Source of the DNA: Phyllostachys edulis
Lineage: Eukaryota > Streptophyta > Magnoliopsida > Poales > Poaceae
Length of the DNA: 64,000 nt
Assembly (NCBI GenBank): GCA_036346405.1
Contig: CM070558.1
Span: forward strand, 186,001-250,000
Direction: 5' to 3'
Part shown: in pieces, positions 38,931 through 50,035 of the stretch
Numbering within the stretch: the stretch's first letter is position 1
Layout: the number at the start of each line of letters is the position of its first letter
The notes under the pieces: generated by a model
Databases searched by the model: none
Told to the model about the DNA's origin: nothing
What the model saw: the letters and a program-made list of their open reading frames with translations, nothing else
Program-made: the position numbers and the translations under genes

Positions 38931-39442
38931 AACCTCAACCCTAATAAAGTAGCGAATAGTACCTAGATCAGACATGAGAAACTGCTCACTAAGACGCTTC
39001 TTGACAAAAGTGATGTACTTATAATCATCTCCAGTAATGATCATATCATCAACATATAAAAGAAGAAGCATCTAACCGCGAGGTGAAGTGTGGATAAAAA
39101 GAGCAGGATCATGAGCACCAGCAAAAAAACCAAAATAGCAGAGGCACGGGCATCCTCATCAATCCATGTCTTGTAGGTAGCATACTGAGTCTGAAAAGTC
39201 TCCATGGCATCCTCAAAAACATCATATGCCTCTTTACGAGTGTCTTTGGAAGCATCATTTGGGTGCACGAGCTCAACAGGTGGAACAGGTCGAGGCGGAC
39301 AAGGCAACTCGCTAGTGAGAAAATCCCAAAGACGCTGACCACACATATGGAGGCGCATGTGCTGAAACCAGTCCTGATAATTGAGACCATCGAAGATCAC
39401 CGGGCAACGAGGAACAGAAACAATACCCGAAGAGGACGACAA
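38931..39442 (-). pseudogene. Copia gag start fused to RT piece by deletion
   Basis: The gag start is the ATG at 39442 (MSSSSGIVSV...), with the N-terminal region of Copia gag (FDGLNYQDWFQHMRLHM). It runs to about residue 108 (DEDARASAIL) and then changes into RT text. In another frame that text reads a DPALFIH segment, then YVDDMIITGDD, the RT catalytic motif, toward 38931. The rest of gag, the protease, the integrase and the early RT are missing between them. An in-frame TAG precedes the YVDD segment. Confidence 0.82.
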
Positions 39443-40282
39443 TATTTTTTTGGAAACTAAATTTTATACGGAAACCACCGACGTCTCCATCTTGGACCCA
39501 AACTGTTCGAGCTCAAGTGCAAACCAGACCAGGGCGCAGCGATGCGGTGGATCCGGTCGTGGACAGTGGATCCGGCGGGACGATGGCGACATACGCTGAG
39601 GTCCGAGGGCCGGCGGCTTCGGACTCGAGCGATGAGCGGCCTTCGGGTGACCTGATTCGAGCTCGGTGATCACGGATCAAGCTCGAGCAAGAGGCGACAC
39701 CAAGAAAATCGAGGCAGTGCCGGCGGATCGAGGCGACGGTGCCTCGGTCGGTAAAACTAGCGTCGTCGGCGACCGGACGAGCGGTGGCGGTGGGAGCAAG
39801 CGGGCGGTTGATGGAGAATAGTAGCGGCTGGAGAATACCAGTTGGCAGTGGACGGAGAGCGGTGATGGCTGTGGAAGAACAGCAGTGGCGACGGACAAAA
39901 CTAGGCGACGACAGCGGCTAGAGAAGAGTGTTGGAAATTAATCTAGACTTGCCAAGTAATAGGGTGTTAGGATCCTAATGCAATCAGCATCAAATCAAAT
40001 TAATTTGTTTTCTTTGTTAGACTTTCCATTTTTAGTTTTTGGCTTAGTTAGCAAATTGATTAGGTAGTCTTTAAAAGGACGTGTAATCAGATGTGTTTGA
40101 TAAGAAAAGCAATAGAGAAGGAAAAAAACGGTGTCAGGCTAGAGGAGTTCACCGGCCGGCCAAAAAGAGTCGTCTCTGTTTATCTTCTTGTTGTGCGTGT
40201 GTTCCAAGAAGCCATGTGTGAGTTATCGCCGGGTGCCTGGGCCAACAAAGAGTACCAGTGGCTTGACAAAAACCATAGGTAC

Positions 40283-40294
40283 GCTCTGATACCA
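40283..40294 (-). other. Copia primer-binding site (initiator Met tRNA)
   Basis: On the minus strand TGGTATCAGAGC follows immediately after the 5' LTR. This 12-mer complements the 3' end of plant initiator methionine tRNA and is the usual Copia primer site. Confidence 0.9.
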
Positions 40295-40424
40295 TGTTAT
40301 GAATAGCGTTTGTATTTATCATGAGACCAATGAGCCAATATATATATAAGTACAGGTATAACATATATGCAGATAACTCCTTATACAATAGGGAAAATAC
40401 ACAAGTAGTAATACACATCTAACA
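40295..40424 (-). mobile_element. 5' LTR of Copia element (130 bp)
   Basis: Minus strand: TGTTAGATG...CATAACA, followed by the primer-binding site and flanked on the outer side by TTTTG. It is very short for a Copia LTR. Confidence 0.85.
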
Positions 40425-40429
40425 TTTTG

Positions 40430-42600
40430 TTCAGTGAAAATATATGCCTTGTGACGCATGAGCTGAGATGGTTAGGAGCTATTAACACAGTCTAATGATG
40501 CTTGTGAACCATCGTGTCCATACTTAATATAGAAATTGACCAATCTGTATGCCCATATATTCCTTTTTGCTTTGCCTGGCTGTTCTATATGATATACCTT
40601 TTGAGGGTATATTTCTGTGATGTCTGTTTCTGCTCACAAAACTTCCTTGTTAGCCATGGTTTTGTGGCTTGCGCATACAAATCACGAAGATTAGATAAGC
40701 GAGGTTGATTCTTTTTGGCATCACTGATTTCAGTTGGAAGTGGCACATGCCAACTAATTTATTGTATTGGTCATCGCCTTCTATTCATTTCAAGGACCAT
40801 GGCAAGCACTTGATGTTGCCAAAGCACAAGAAATTATAATTATGCTGCTTTGTAAATTATAATTCAAGGTGTTCTATTGCATTTTTTCCAAAAAAAAAAA
40901 AAATCCAAAATGTGTCCTTTCTGCTGTGCTATTTGTGTAAGCTTTTGGTAGTTTACTGTATTAGTGAAGCTACATCATTAAAGGCAGACTTAAACTAAAC
41001 TTATAGCACATCATGCTTCATTATTGTCGTTGCTATTGTTACTGCTTTTCATCCCCAAAAGAAACTGAGTTGCACGACTCCATGATGTTGTCCGTGAACT
41101 TGCGTAATTTGAGCTTATAAATTTCTCTACTGTGATACTAGCTTTACTGAGTTTTCTATGACGTGGTGCTGAAATGCTTTTGGTAGTTTGCTATGTTTTT
41201 CTATGACCTTTTCTTTTGCTACAATCTACATCCATTTCTTCCATCTTATAAGCAGACATTCTGACAAGGACGCTTGCAGTTGCATTGTTGGGGAAACAAC
41301 ATCAAATAAGTGCGCCATATCAAGATGGACTTGTTCTTTCATTTCTGAATGACCTGGCTTACTGGTAAACTTGCGGACTAGTTTCATGCTCCATATCTGA
41401 TCTGATTTGATCTTCCGTTTCTATACTGCTTATTCATTAACCATGTGACCAGGTACCTACATCATTTAGTGGAGATATTCACCTCAAATCTTAGCTGCTA
41501 ATGGTGGATTAACATGATGGATCTATTACATGTCATTGACAGAAAGTAGCAATCGAGGAACATGACATGTTAGCTTCTCTATGGAATCCTCGCGAAATAA
41601 ATAAATTGTTCTTCCATAAATCAGCAGTCGTAAGGCAAGCGTTATTCTGGTTTTGAACATTGAGATGGGATTGTGGATACACAGTTCTTCACTGCAAGGG
41701 ATCAAAACAAATGCTAAAATTGCGATGTCAATGTTGAAAGAACTGCTTCAATTTAGCTTTCAACCGGAAATCTGAGATGGATATGCCGCACCGTCATGTC
41801 CACATCAGAGATTTCAAGAGAATAATGCGACCATGTTAGATTTCCTTGCAAAAATACCCACAGAAAGTGGTACTTTAAGCGACTTTAGTTTGGAGATTCG
41901 CACATCGGCATATCCTGATGTCTGGTAAAATGTCGTCGTCTGTGAAGATAATGTTCCATGTATAGTTTATGTGTCTGTCCCCACCTTTGAAATTTCTCCT
42001 CTTTTTTTTTATGTGGTTGTGATGTGACTGGTTTGCTTAGGTTCAAATGCTGCGTCAATAGGAGAGCATATACATGATCAGGTTAAGTGCAGAACAATAA
42101 TGCAAAGAAACAATACTCCATTCGGAAGAACAAGTAAGCACTGACTTTTGCCAATTTATGATTAATATCATGGACGTCGTGGTAACAGGCTTGAATTGTG
42201 CTTAGACTGATCTGGATATATATAATCAGTCAGAGTCCTCTGTGACCAAAAAGAAGGAAACATGAATGAATATACGCATCGATCCCCTCTGTTGTAATTA
42301 CGTACCAACGGGCCACGCAAAATGCCAAAATCAATCAAGCACTGAAAAGACATGGGAAAAAAAGGAATGAGTAATTAAAATAACAGATTTGCTATTTATA
42401 AGTTTCGCTGAAATTTTCTGCTATAAAGTCTGCTCAATGCTCAGCTTACTGTGGGACGGACCCGTGCACACATAGCACTCTACTTACATTTTCGTCATCG
42501 CTCCGTATAAAAAAGTTAACCCAAAAATGCTACGTTTAGATTCAACAGACAATATATATTACTATAACCCACTTTAGATAAGCAATGTGCGACTAATCCA
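40430..42600. other. Host flank of the Copia insertion, no clear gene
   Basis: AT-rich single-copy-looking DNA that was joined to the region left of 24587 before the Copia insertion. An exon-like piece at about 41258-41350 (after an AG, ending in a stop) reads HSDKDACSCIVGETTSNK, with no family recognised and no linked exon. The 42.1-42.6 kb part lies downstream of the laccase pseudogene. An A run sits near 40890. Confidence 0.4.
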
Positions 42601-42639
42601 ACTATACAACTCTTTATGTGGACCACATGCGTCGCACTA

Positions 42640-44286
42640 CCAGTAGGACAAGAATCTGCATGCACCCCCTGCAGCTGCAGGTTCTCTAACACCGGCGGGG
42701 GAAGGCTGGTGTCGGGAGTCGGGCCGTCCTCCACCTCGAACGCCATGGCCAACCCGAAGCATGATCCATACACCTGCAGCATGCATTATCCATGTGTATT
42801 CCTCCATGCATCAATGAATTGCAATGCAAGATCCAATCCAAGTGACAGTGCATGCATAATACTATGTATACCCGGGTTGTCGGCCGTGAAGCGGATGACC
42901 GCCCATCCGACGGCGGGGACGGCGACGGTGTTGTGCTGCTGCGGGTTGACGAGGTTGTAGGTGCGGACGGCCCGGTGCGCGTTGAAGTTGCCGGTGCCCT
43001 GCGCGAGCACGAAGAAGTTGAAGCCGTGGAGGTGCAGCGGGTGGTTCTCCGACCCCAGGATGGCCGTGTTCTGCAGCACCACCTCCACCGTCGAGTTGAA
43101 CCTCACCGTCTTCACCTTGGCCCCCTTGGACGTGAACATGAGTGGCCCCAGGGTCCTGTCGGTGTTGATGGAGTCGCTCGTGAAGTCGAACATCGTCGGC
43201 GGCTTGTCGGGTGTACACGCCCTCCGCGGCTCCGCCTCGCTCCTCATGTGCGCGGAGTGCGCCTCAAGCAGCGACATCCTTGTCGGGAGCAGGAACGACA
43301 CGTTGTTCATGCTCGCCGCCACGGAGCCCCGCGTCCGGTTGCACACCGTCTGCGTCGGCATGCACGCCGCGATGCCCAGCCCGTAGGTCACCAGCATCCG
43401 TGTGTCCACGTGCAGGGGCACCCTCGGCTTGCCGTCCTGCAGCAGCCCAGTCAGGCTGCCGTAGAAGCCCTGCGCCGTCGCGCTGTCGTTGAACGCCGGC
43501 ATGCTCGGCGCCACTAAACTTTTATCAGCTGCTGGTGGTGGTGGTGGTAAGGACTCGGAATAGTATCGGAGGAGTGCCGTGGTGGTTGCGGTGTAGGTGG
43601 CGTTGTTGATGCTCTGGTACACCTGGGCGGCCATGTAGTAGCGGCGGCCCGGCGCGGCGTTGGCGTGCATCAGAGCGTCCACCGTCTGGCGCCCGTGTCG
43701 TAGGGGTCGGTGTAGCAGTGCGTCGACGGCGACGACCGCGAAGGCGTGGCCGCCCACCTTGAAGAAGAGCTGGTAGTTGAGCGCAGCGTTGATGAGGCGG
43801 AGCAGGTAGGTCTGGCCCTGCTGCACGGTCAGGGAGTAGAGGCCACCGGTCATGCCGTTGATGATGAGTGCGACGGAGTTGTTGGGGGGGCCGCCGGTGA
43901 GGACGGCCTGCCTCTCGACGTCGACGACGCTGGCGTTCCACCACTCGCCGCGGAGGAGGGTGGCCTCCCCGCGGAGGGCGGAGGAAGGAGACGTGGGCGT
44001 GCCACCAGAAGGTGCCCTCCTGGACGGTGACGTTGAAGCGGTAGGTGTGGCTGCCGCCGCCGGGGCGGATGGGGCACTGCGACACCATGCTTGGCCCGTC
44101 TGCCCAGCTCGACAGGCCCTGGAAGATGCCGTGCCAATGGATCTTGATGTTGCACGGCGAGTGGTTGACGACGCGCACGACGACGGTGTGGCCGTCGCGA
44201 GCCTCCACCTTGGGGCCGGGGAACTGCCCGTTCACCGCCGTGATCACCTGCCTCTTCCCCAGCCGCTCGATCGTCAGGTTGCCCAC
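42640..44286 (-). pseudogene. Laccase (multicopper oxidase) pseudogene
   Basis: The main exon runs from 44286 (after an ATGCAG acceptor) to 42872 (GTATAC donor); the last exon starts at 42773. Laccases are secreted copper oxidases that oxidise phenols, notably monolignols. Copper motif 1 (IHWHG), motif 2 (WWHAHVSFLR) and motif 3 (HPLHLHGFN) are present. Four defects are visible. A deletion plus frameshift after VSFLR removes about 30 residues before GEWWNAS. A locally shifted stretch follows VVAVDA, where the usual YTDPY is in another frame. In the last exon VWIM is followed directly, out of frame, by FGLAMAF, so motif 4 (HCHxxxH), which supplies ligands to the type 1 and type 3 coppers, is deleted. 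No signal-peptide exon was found upstream. Product cannot be an active laccase. Confidence 0.88.
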
Positions 44287-44461
44287 CTGCATCGATCAAT
44301 CTCTCCGAATTGCCACGGTAGTCTGAGGGGAAAAGAAGAAATTTCTAGGCTGCATATTTTGGTTAGTCTAGATTACAATGGCACATATTAAACATATGTA
44401 TAGATATGAGAGCGTATTTGTGTGGCGAATTTGGCTAGTTAGCTTACCCTGTCAAGCAGTG

Positions 44462-44743
44462 TGATAAGAAAAATTAGGAACAAAGGAGACACAAATTTTA
44501 CGTAGAAAACTCTTGCGGGAAAAAAACCATGGACGTTAATCGGCTATGATCACTATATGGGGAGCGATTACAAAACGCAGGGGATTACAATGAGACGTCA
44601 CTCTCCCCGTGCGGCTTACAAGAGGTATATAAAGGGGTAAACAGACTTGGAGTCCAAGTAAGAAACTAATCATATAATATGGCAACTAATCCGGATCCTT
44701 CTATATTAGAAATTCGGATCACATACAGATCCAAATATCAACA
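44462..44743 (-). mobile_element. Possible short solo LTR (282 bp)
   Basis: The minus strand reads TGTTGATATTTGGATCTG...TTTCTTATCA with complementary ends (TGATA/TATCA). Flanks are CAGTG and TAGTG, a duplication with one mismatch. Internal text such as 'gacacaaattttacg' and 'tataaagggg' resembles short Copia LTRs. It sits just upstream of the laccase fragment and may have separated it from its first exon. Confidence 0.45.
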
Positions 44744-44748
44744 TAGTG

Positions 44749-45400
44749 CTTGGCAGAATATCCACAAAAAAAGGTAGTATTTGGCACGTGCACACAGATG
44801 CAGTAGCCGTCTCGGTGCACCTTAATTAGTTTGAGCCAACCGCGTCACAATCACAGTGCCTTCGCCTTGAAGCTCTCAGAACCCTTTCCCAAGCTGCCCC
44901 AGTCAGAGGTAGCCGCCGGCGAGCTCCACCGCGGCGCCATGGGGGCCGTCGAAGCTACTTCTCCTCAGGGCATCTCCAGCTAAGCCGCTGCCATGGATTG
45001 GCTCCCCTCATCGACGCCGTGCTCATGCGCCCAGGCTCTGGTCGAGAAGTCGCCGAAATTCGCCTTCAACAAATGTTTCATCTCCTCGGCCGTCGTCCTC
45101 GCGTCGCTCGTTCTGGTTATCCTCGTCATCTCTCTCCACCCAAGATGGGCTCTTAGTCCTCACAAACACGTCTTGCTCCCTTAGCCACTTCCGTTTTGCC
45201 GTCGTAGTGTCGTTTCGTCTCTATCTTTCTCCTCCTCTGTTCCATCTTGGAGGCTGCCGATGGTATCTAGAGTGTGGTCTTCAGCGTGGACAATCCACCC
45301 GAACCAAGCCCCGAAGGTTTTCGTCGCCGGAGTGTCACCAACGTTAACTCGCACTGCCGAATGACAGCAATGGTGCTGAAGCACGAGAGGGGGAGAGAGA

Positions 45401-45431
<31 letters not shown>

Positions 45432-46640
45432 GAGGGGGCAGCACAGGTGGAGGAGCTCGCCCACCGGTGAGGGCGAGGGCACGTTGGGCGTGCAAGTAGA
45501 GGGAGGGGGTGGCGTCGGGCACATGAGAGAGAGAAGCAGGAGGAGAGGAAACAAGAAAGGAATGGGAAGAAAATAAGAGGAATGGAGTTAAAAAAGAGAG
45601 AGAAGGAAGTGGTGGTTTTTGAAAAAAAAAATCCCAAAGTGACTCGGCTGAGATGGCATGCCATGTGGGCATGATATGTCCAGCGTGGATGTTATGACCT
45701 CTCAATGAACCACTTAATACACTCTAGTGATCAAAATACACACTTTCAAAGTATTGTGATCCAGATGAACCAATGCTACAGCTTCAATGACCCACAATGT
45801 AATTTACGCTGTATTCTATATATCTATCGCAATCCTTGGTTGTTCAACCAGCAAAACAAATAAAATGGCGTGCGACCTCACACCTGGCTTGCACGCACGG
45901 CTGCACTACACTAATTGGATTAATGGACCTCTGTTAATCTTGCTACTTGCGTTGTCTGTGAACCTGAAGGATGCCAACGACCCGATCTCAATATGGCATC
46001 TGAACTATACATACTAGTGGCCTTTCGAAAGCGCTGTGTGCGAGGAAGCCACGCAAAGCACAAGGCAGCACACAGTAAGCGGCCTTTGAGCGCGCGGCTA
46101 TTCCGCACGATCAAGCGCGGAGGAGGCCAGCATGCAAAACCAAAAAAAAAAAAAATCAAACGGCGAGTGCGATGGGGCGCGCGGGATCGGACGGCCAGAA
46201 ACAATCGGACGACGTGGCCTACCGAATCGAGGCTGAATTTTCGCTCGGTGTATACCAGAGGATTTAGATGTTAATTACTGTTGCGTTCAACATTCGGTAG
46301 GTAACACTGCGCGTTCCTACGGAAGGTACTCTGTCGGCGACGACTGGAATGGCTAGGCGTGTTAGCCAATTTCCAACTTCTAACCATGCATCAAACTTAC
46401 ATACTACTCAGAGATGCCATTACTGCAACGTGCACACATACAGTAGACTTTTGAAGTTTTTCCGGACCGGTCAGACCTATGGGACCCAAATATGACACTT
46501 GAAAAATGATCATAACTTTTGTCTTCGACGACGAAATTGAGTTATCTTGTGCTATATAAAAAGCTTATTAAGAAGGATACATAAACCATCGATTTGATTG
46601 ATCTCAAACGCATTTAATCAAATCAAGAAATATAACTCCA
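44749..46640. other. Repeat-like region without recognised gene
   Basis: GC-rich at 44.8-45.5 kb with a (GA)n tract, then AT-rich. A long open stretch on the minus strand at 45181-45705 is driven by the CT tract and has no recognisable domain. Text at 45640-45790 and 46030-46270 has the feel of transposon ends, but no inverted repeats or duplications were fixed. Confidence 0.4.
45405..45431. repeat. (GA)n microsatellite
   Basis: Uninterrupted GA dinucleotides, preceded by imperfect GA-rich sequence from about 45384. Confidence 0.9.
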
Positions 46641-46649
46641 AAGAGCTAA

Positions 46650-46910
46650 CACATGGTTTAAGTCAAAGGAAAAGAGTAATGAGCAATCTTAGACCATGCC
46701 AAGAAAGGATGCATGATCTTCAACAATTTATGAAACACATTTGCAAACTTTAGTACCATGCTACAAGGAGTAGGTGTATGGACTTCAACCATTTACAAAA
46801 CACATTTGCAAATGGTAGCCTCATAATACAAAGAGTAAATACGCGAGCATCAACTATTTGCAAAATACATTCGCAAACAATAGCATCATGCCTAGAAGAG
46901 TCAGAACAAG
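46650..46910. repeat. 66-bp tandem repeat, 3-4 copies
   Basis: Copies start near 46716, 46782 and 46848, exactly 66 bp apart, with a diverged one before them. Each has 'ttcaac.atttacaaaacacatttgcaaa', then 'tagtaccatg.tacaa.gagta'. 66 is a multiple of three and one + frame stays open across it (HLQNTFANG, TICKIHSQT), but no protein family is recognised. Confidence 0.75.
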
Positions 46911-47157
46911 TGGGATTGGGCTATCAACACATGATGAGACTCAAGCTACTAGACACGACCCCTCTTAATAGTATGATAACCTATACTAGTAATCTAGTTT
47001 TCCAACCAAACACCGATACTGGTAAAAGATTAATGTCGATGGTTTAGTATCAGGTTCGGTCCCTCTCCTGAGAGAATAATAACCATACTCATGTGTTGAT
47101 GTATTGACTATACTTTACAATAGGGAAGAAATCACTAGAACTAGGACTTAATGACTT

Positions 47158-49003
47158 TTGTCTGGTAATCGTGTCTATGCTGTTATTGTTCCTTTGCTTG
47201 ATCCGTCCTCTGTCCACTGGCTTTACTCCTTATATAGCGTGTCATGGGGTGACGGTTGCCCTGTATCAAGAGGTGTCTCACCGTTTGATGAAATATGTCG
47301 CCTTGTGAAAGCTGTCGATAAGAAGGATGGAAGTTCGAGTTCCACCATTCCTTTGACCACCCCTATCAAGTAGTTCTTTGCAGATGTGATCGTTGCAGAG
47401 GAAAGGGGTGTGGTTGAAGAACTTAAGCATAAAGCCCCCAAGACCAAGGTATCCTTCTATTACAACAACGAGATATTTTCAGTTTCTACTTCTCATGGCT
47501 TTGTCAAGCAAATAGAAAAGGAGCACTGAAAAAGTTTTATATCTTTTGTAAAGGTTGCCTCTGCAACAGTAGAGCCTATGGTCGAGGCGAGCACTATCCA
47601 TCAGGTGGTCGAAGCCAGTTCTGACCATCAAGGGGGGTAGGTAGCTTAGGGAGCTTTAGCTCTCGCTCAAGACCTACGACTAGACGTGGACGTAGAGGTC
47701 CCAACCCTTCATCAAGATATTCGACCAGACGTGGTCGAGGAAGTCATGGCCTCTGAAGCTCGTGACACTGGAAGCCTTCCAGAGGCTGAAGGTATTACAC
47801 AAATCGAGGCGGCCGAAGAAGAGAAGAAGAAGAAGAAGTCTTCCTTGGGGAAGCTTTCTTTTGGATTCAATATTGTATCTAGGAAGGCAAGATATGTAAA
47901 ATTAAAAGTTTAAAAATTGTATTTACCTTTTAATTCCACAATTTGACATGTCTTTCCCCATTTTTGTTTTTGTTTTAGTCCTGCTTCTTCAACCCCCAGG
48001 GATTCTTCCGTTGAGAGGCCTACCGTTGTTTTGTCTACAGCCGTGGGAGTATTGGTTTCTCCAGCGGTTGTAGAGACAACAGCGGAGGTGGTCGAAGATT
48101 CGACCACTATCCTTGATGTGGCGATGAAGTAAGTTACTGCCACCGAGCTGGCCACGACCACCGAGATGGTCGTAGAGAAGGAGACAAAGACGGCGGAAGA
48201 TCTAGACACTCTGGCGATCGAGTCGATCAATTGTTGAGAATCTCAATAATCAAAGAAGGGACTTGGTCCTATGATCACCAGGAGCAGCCGGTCAGGCTGG
48301 AGCAGAGAGCTCCGACCGTCGTGCAGGGAAGGAGGTCGTGGAGGATGTTCCTCTAGGTCCTCAAGGTGGAGTCGCATCTTGTATCAACAATGAAGAAGAA
48401 GAAGAAGACTCTTTCGACCTCTTCCCTAAATTCTTTGGACCACCGACTGTCGGGGCCTCTTCGTTTAGATCTCGTGATCGAGTCCCACAACCTAAGGATA
48501 TTCCAAACAGGGGACATATCTTCGATGACGAGCATCTTCAAAGAATATGGTGAGACAAAGTCGACGGGCTCTGTGAACTGCAAGACTCCGAGACGGTGTA
48601 TGCCTATTTTGCCCGATTAGCCATCAATGTAAGTATTCGATACCAAATATTTATATATTTGGGTTTCTTCTTTTTCTCACCGTATTTCTTTGTTTAGAGA
48701 GCTCTCGAGAAATTTGCTACTGTTGGTGAATACCACGGGCAACTGATGTTACTGAGAAAGCAGAAGGCTGAACTCTGCGAACAAGCAGTGAGATGATACG
48801 TTACTGTTACGAGTAGTATTTTTTATTTTGACCACTCATTCAGCACTCATATCTACTTTAACCTTTGTAGGTCTCAAAGCGACGAAAGATCCTTGGCCGA
48901 TGCACTCGACTATGCAAAAGTCAAGGCACAAAGATTAAAGGATGAAAAGGAAGACCTACTAAAGAACCTTCAGATGGCAAATTCTGCAGCTTTCGAGCTG
49001 TAG
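47158..49003 (+). pseudogene. Degenerate coding-like stretch, transposon-type
   Basis: The + strand has protein-like pieces separated by stops and AT-rich, intron-like gaps. They are 47158-47640 (KAVDKKDGSSSS, HKAPKTKVSFYYNNEIF), 47650-47912 (acidic, then KKKKKSSLGKLSFGF), 47975-48235 (Ser/Thr/Val-rich), 48340-48620 (EEEEEDSFDLFPKFF) and 48700-49003 (VGEYHGQLMLLRKQKAELC, RLKDEKEDLLKNLQ: coiled coil). Order and composition recall the large charged proteins of grass retroelements, but no named domain is certain. At least four in-frame stops make it non-functional. Confidence 0.4.
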
Positions 49004-49203
49004 AATGAAATAAATAGTAAATATTTCACTTAACATTGTTCATTTTGACAACATTCTTTTCTTTCTTTAACTCATTTTCTTTTTTTAGAAAAAGAGGTCG
49101 ATATGCATCCCTGAGCTACCCATTTTTGAACTTCCCCGAGTTTTTCCGTGCGAGCTTCGCCACCGACGAGCTTCTCCCTCGCGGCCTCGCGTGCGCTCGC
49201 TGC

Positions 49204-49206
<3 letters not shown>

Positions 49207-49251
<45 letters not shown>
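49207..49251. repeat. (TC)n microsatellite
   Basis: About 22 uninterrupted TC units. Confidence 0.95.
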
Positions 49252-49254
<3 letters not shown>

Positions 49255-49259
49255 AGTGG

Positions 49260-49816
49260 GACACACGAGATTTAAAACTCTCATTAGCGCTAAATGACAG
49301 TGGTTAAAGGTAAGAAGTGAATGATAGGTGGGACCAACTGAATAGTTAAATAAAAAATCTAATTCTAAATGTTTTAGTAAATGAGTTTATGACATGTGGG
49401 ACCCCTCTATTTTATAAAAACAAAATCAATAAATCAACAGGATGAGTCACTGACAAATGGACCACACATGTTAGATTTATGAAAATCTGGATAATGGAAA
49501 AGCCGCTTTAGTTATGAGGAAATACGCTTTCTCGGTTGGAAAGTGTAAACCTCTCAAAGGAGAATATGTTTCCTTTACTGGAAAGTGTAAACCACAATAG
49601 AACATAGAAGAGAATACACTTTCTCTGCTGGAAAGCGTAAACCTCGGAAAATACACCTTTGACGTCACCTTTTCTTTTTCTCTTTCTTTGGAATTTTCAA
49701 ACCGAACCAAATTGAAACATTAATAACTTTTGCATAGAAACTCCAAATGAGATGATTCTTTTTTATAAATTTATATAAAATCATGCTCTACTTGGATATG
49801 CAAAAAATACTTGGAT
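49260..49816. other. LTR-like AT-rich flank with short repeats
   Basis: Contains three copies of GGAAAGTGTAAACC or GGAAAGCGTAAACC at about 49538, 49580 and 49630, each preceded by a 'gaatacgctttctc'-type segment. It ends in 'actccaaatgagatga' text like that in the family-B LTRs. Probably a decayed LTR; no ends were found. The family-A element begins at 49822. Confidence 0.5.
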
Positions 49817-50035
49817 TTAGTTGTAACACCTTGATTTTTGGAGCCTTTTTGAATTTTTAAAATAAAAAGAACCATTTTGTTTTAATGAGAATTCAAAGCT
49901 TAACTTGAGAATTTCATAATGGAATTCAATTGACTAAACCAAACTTCAACTAAAAACTCTCTTTTGGTTTGTTGGGTTTGTTGGAGCTTTGGTGATTTCC
50001 TCCCCATCTGAGCTTGCGTCGTTCTTCTCTGGACC

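Larger units (their letters stand above)
24592..40424 (-). mobile_element. Small internally deleted Copia element, split by nested LTRs
   Basis: Two similar short LTRs (24592-24706 and 40295-40424) are flanked by the 5-bp duplication TTTTG (24587-24591 and 40425-40429). On the minus strand the order is 5' LTR, primer-binding site, leader, gag start, a fused RT piece, RNase H, polypurine tract, 3' LTR. Without the 13.4-kb insertion at 25515-38925 it is only about 2.4 kb. Most of gag, the protease, the integrase and the first part of RT are absent, so it is non-autonomous. The left LTR starts CGTTAC where the right has TGTTAT, showing decay. Confidence 0.88.

Noticed and set aside
24592..40424. 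One large complete retrotransposon of 15.8 kb
   Set aside because: Composite of four insertions; the Copia part alone is about 2.4 kb and lacks protease and integrase.
42852..43517. 221-codon + strand frame
   Set aside because: Antisense shadow of the laccase exon, whose minus-strand translation carries the copper motifs.
42786..44286. Functional laccase with sequencing errors
   Set aside because: At least three separate lesions, including loss of the fourth copper motif and no signal-peptide exon, are too many for simple base-call errors.
45181..45705. 174-codon minus-strand frame
   Set aside because: Driven by the CT microsatellite and Ser/Leu/Pro-rich text; no domain, no splice model, no upstream signal.
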